From positions 4,898,001 to 4,962,000 of the forward strand of contig NC_087118.1 in assembly GCF_963855985.1 (NCBI RefSeq): a stretch of DNA of 64,000 bases, written 5' to 3'. Origin of the DNA: Ostrinia nubilalis. Lineage: Eukaryota; Arthropoda; Insecta; Lepidoptera; Crambidae. Shown here piece after piece: positions 63,245 through 64,000 of the stretch. The first letter of the stretch is position 1, and every line of letters starts with the position of its first letter. Both the position numbers and the translations under genes were made by a program. Under the pieces are notes generated by a model. It saw only the letters and a list, made by a program, of their open reading frames with translations. It was not told the DNA's origin and did not search any database.

Positions 63245-64000
63245 ATATTTTAAATATATCTCAGCAAACATCATACGATAACAGCATTGAAAGTTTCGAG
63301 TATCATTCGTACAAACCATACGTGACAAGTTTCAATAAGAATGATGAAATACGAATACCTATCAACCAACAAGACTTGTACGTGTTACCTTCACTTAGTA
63401 GTCTATATATCGAAGGAAAAGTAATTGTGTATAACAGCACCACCAAAGAAAAAGTATCAAATGTACACTTCGTAAATAATCCTGCCCTATTTCTCTTCCA
63501 AGATATAAGATATGAATTAAATGGAGTAGAAATAGACAAAATTAAGAATGCTGGTATTACTACAACAATAAAATCTTACCTGTCATTAAATGACAATGAA
63601 TCTAAGTGTGGTCGAGTTTGGGGCTGGTCAACCGCAGGAACAAACAATGCCAGTGGTGGATCATTTTCTGCATCCATACCATTAAACAGGATACTAGGAT
63701 TTGCCGAAGACTACGAAAAAATTATTATTAACTCTAAACACGAGTTAGTATTACTGAGAAGTAATACTAATCTTAATGCGGTCAAGTTAAACGCGGGTGA
63801 AGTTGTAGATGACATTATAATAAATAAAATTATATGGCGAGTTCCACACATCAAAGTTTCGGACCGAGAAAGAATTAACCTATTAAAACATTTAGAGAAA
63901 GATCGAGCTATTCCATTAACGTTTCGTAATTGGGATCTGTATGAATACCCATTACTGCCTAAAACACGTAAGCATACCTGGTCTATAAAAACTTCTTCAC
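63241..64000 (+). CDS. Double jelly-roll major capsid protein (5' part)
   Basis: 253 codons are visible with no stop; the gene continues beyond the window. The start overlaps the stop of the 48-residue protein. Motifs such as 'FLFQDIRYELNGVEIDKIKN', 'GFAEDYEKIIINSKHELVLL' and 'FRNWDLYEYPLLPKTRKHTW' match the arthropod double jelly-roll (hexon-like) proteins of Polinton/adintovirus elements as I remember them. It would form the pseudo-hexameric capsomers. Confidence 0.8.
   Translation, partial: MNILNISQQTSYDNSIESFEYHSYKPYVTSFNKNDEIRIPINQQDLYVLPSLSSLYIEGKVIVYNSTTKEKVSNVHFVNNPALFLFQDIRYELNGVEIDKIKNAGITTTIKSYLSLNDNESKCGRVWGWSTAGTNNASGGSFSASIPLNRILGFAEDYEKIIINSKHELVLLRSNTNLNAVKLNAGEVVDDIIINKIIWRVPHIKVSDRERINLLKHLEKDRAIPLTFRNWDLYEYPLLPKTRKHTWSIKTSS

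Larger units (their letters stand above)
57727..64000 (+). mobile_element. Polinton/Maverick- or adintovirus-like element, left part
   Basis: A tight block of plus-strand genes: packaging ATPase, DUF8207-like, coiled-coil, integrase, PLA2-domain, adenain-like protease, penton-like and major capsid proteins. This set is the established signature of Polintons/adintoviruses. It interrupts the gypsy element at 55278, so it arrived later. Candidate left end: near 57708-57727, where 'agtagtaaataaatt' is repeated and Polinton ends usually begin AGT. The right end and any polymerase B lie outside the window. All visible frames are open. Confidence 0.8.

Overview
This window looks like lepidopteran (moth or butterfly) nuclear DNA. 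It is AT-rich and almost entirely transposable elements. The lepidopteran assignment is inference from remembered repeat families: SINE/RTE ends with the 'cccgcgacttcgtccgcgtgg' core, LINE tails of TTCAAA repeats, the 'ccgacttcaa..ggaggaggttctcaattcg' repeat, and RTE ends reading 'ggcctatgttcagcagtgg' followed by GAT repeats. I see no conventional single-copy host gene, tRNA, rRNA or CRISPR.

Left part (1-27.2 kb): minus-strand LINE fragments (0.5-2.4 kb). A decayed minus-strand Ty3/gypsy element (2.8-9.84 kb) has its integrase split by a 5.3-kb array of SINE/RTE-like repeats, which contains a 1,633-bp tandem duplication. A second gypsy relic (13.42-27.19 kb) is bounded by an 87-bp identical terminal repeat. 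It was split by an 8.65-kb element (14689-23338; TIRs of about 180 bp, TCTA target duplication) that carries a two-exon THAP-domain gene and was itself filled by a hAT element, a mariner-like element, LINE pieces and MITEs.

Middle (27.2-37.5 kb): a TTAA-flanked piggyBac-like element inside a small palindromic element; a foldback transposon whose arms reach about 500 bp with 102 bp perfectly inverted at the centre; dispersed MITEs; an RTE 3' end; and a second TTAA-flanked MITE.

37.5-55.3 kb: a full-length non-LTR retrotransposon with both ORFs open (37539-43023; ORF1 plus an endonuclease-RT-RNase H-zinc knuckle ORF2) and a perfect 12-bp target duplication, inserted in a C-rich minisatellite. 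A related, decayed copy starts at about 45.64 kb. It is interrupted by a MITE, then by a 4.37-kb TAA-flanked PIF/Harbinger-like element that holds further nested elements, then by a gypsy element at 55278.

55.3-64 kb: the gypsy element (121-bp LTR, gag, protease, RT) ends abruptly where a compact virus-like gene block begins. That block is a Polinton/Maverick- or adintovirus-type module, all on the plus strand: A32/FtsK-like packaging ATPase, DUF8207-like protein, coiled-coil protein, DDE integrase with a chromodomain-like tail, phospholipase A2-domain virion protein, adenain-like protease, single jelly-roll (penton-like) protein, a 48-residue protein, and a double jelly-roll major capsid protein that runs off the right edge. 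Every frame is open. Several neighbours overlap by stop/start ATGA or ATGAGTAA. The PLA2 gene ends in a canonical A_AAA_AAC slippery heptamer directly before its stop, in the frame that would lead into the protease. No protein-primed DNA polymerase B is visible; it would have to lie beyond 64000 or be absent.
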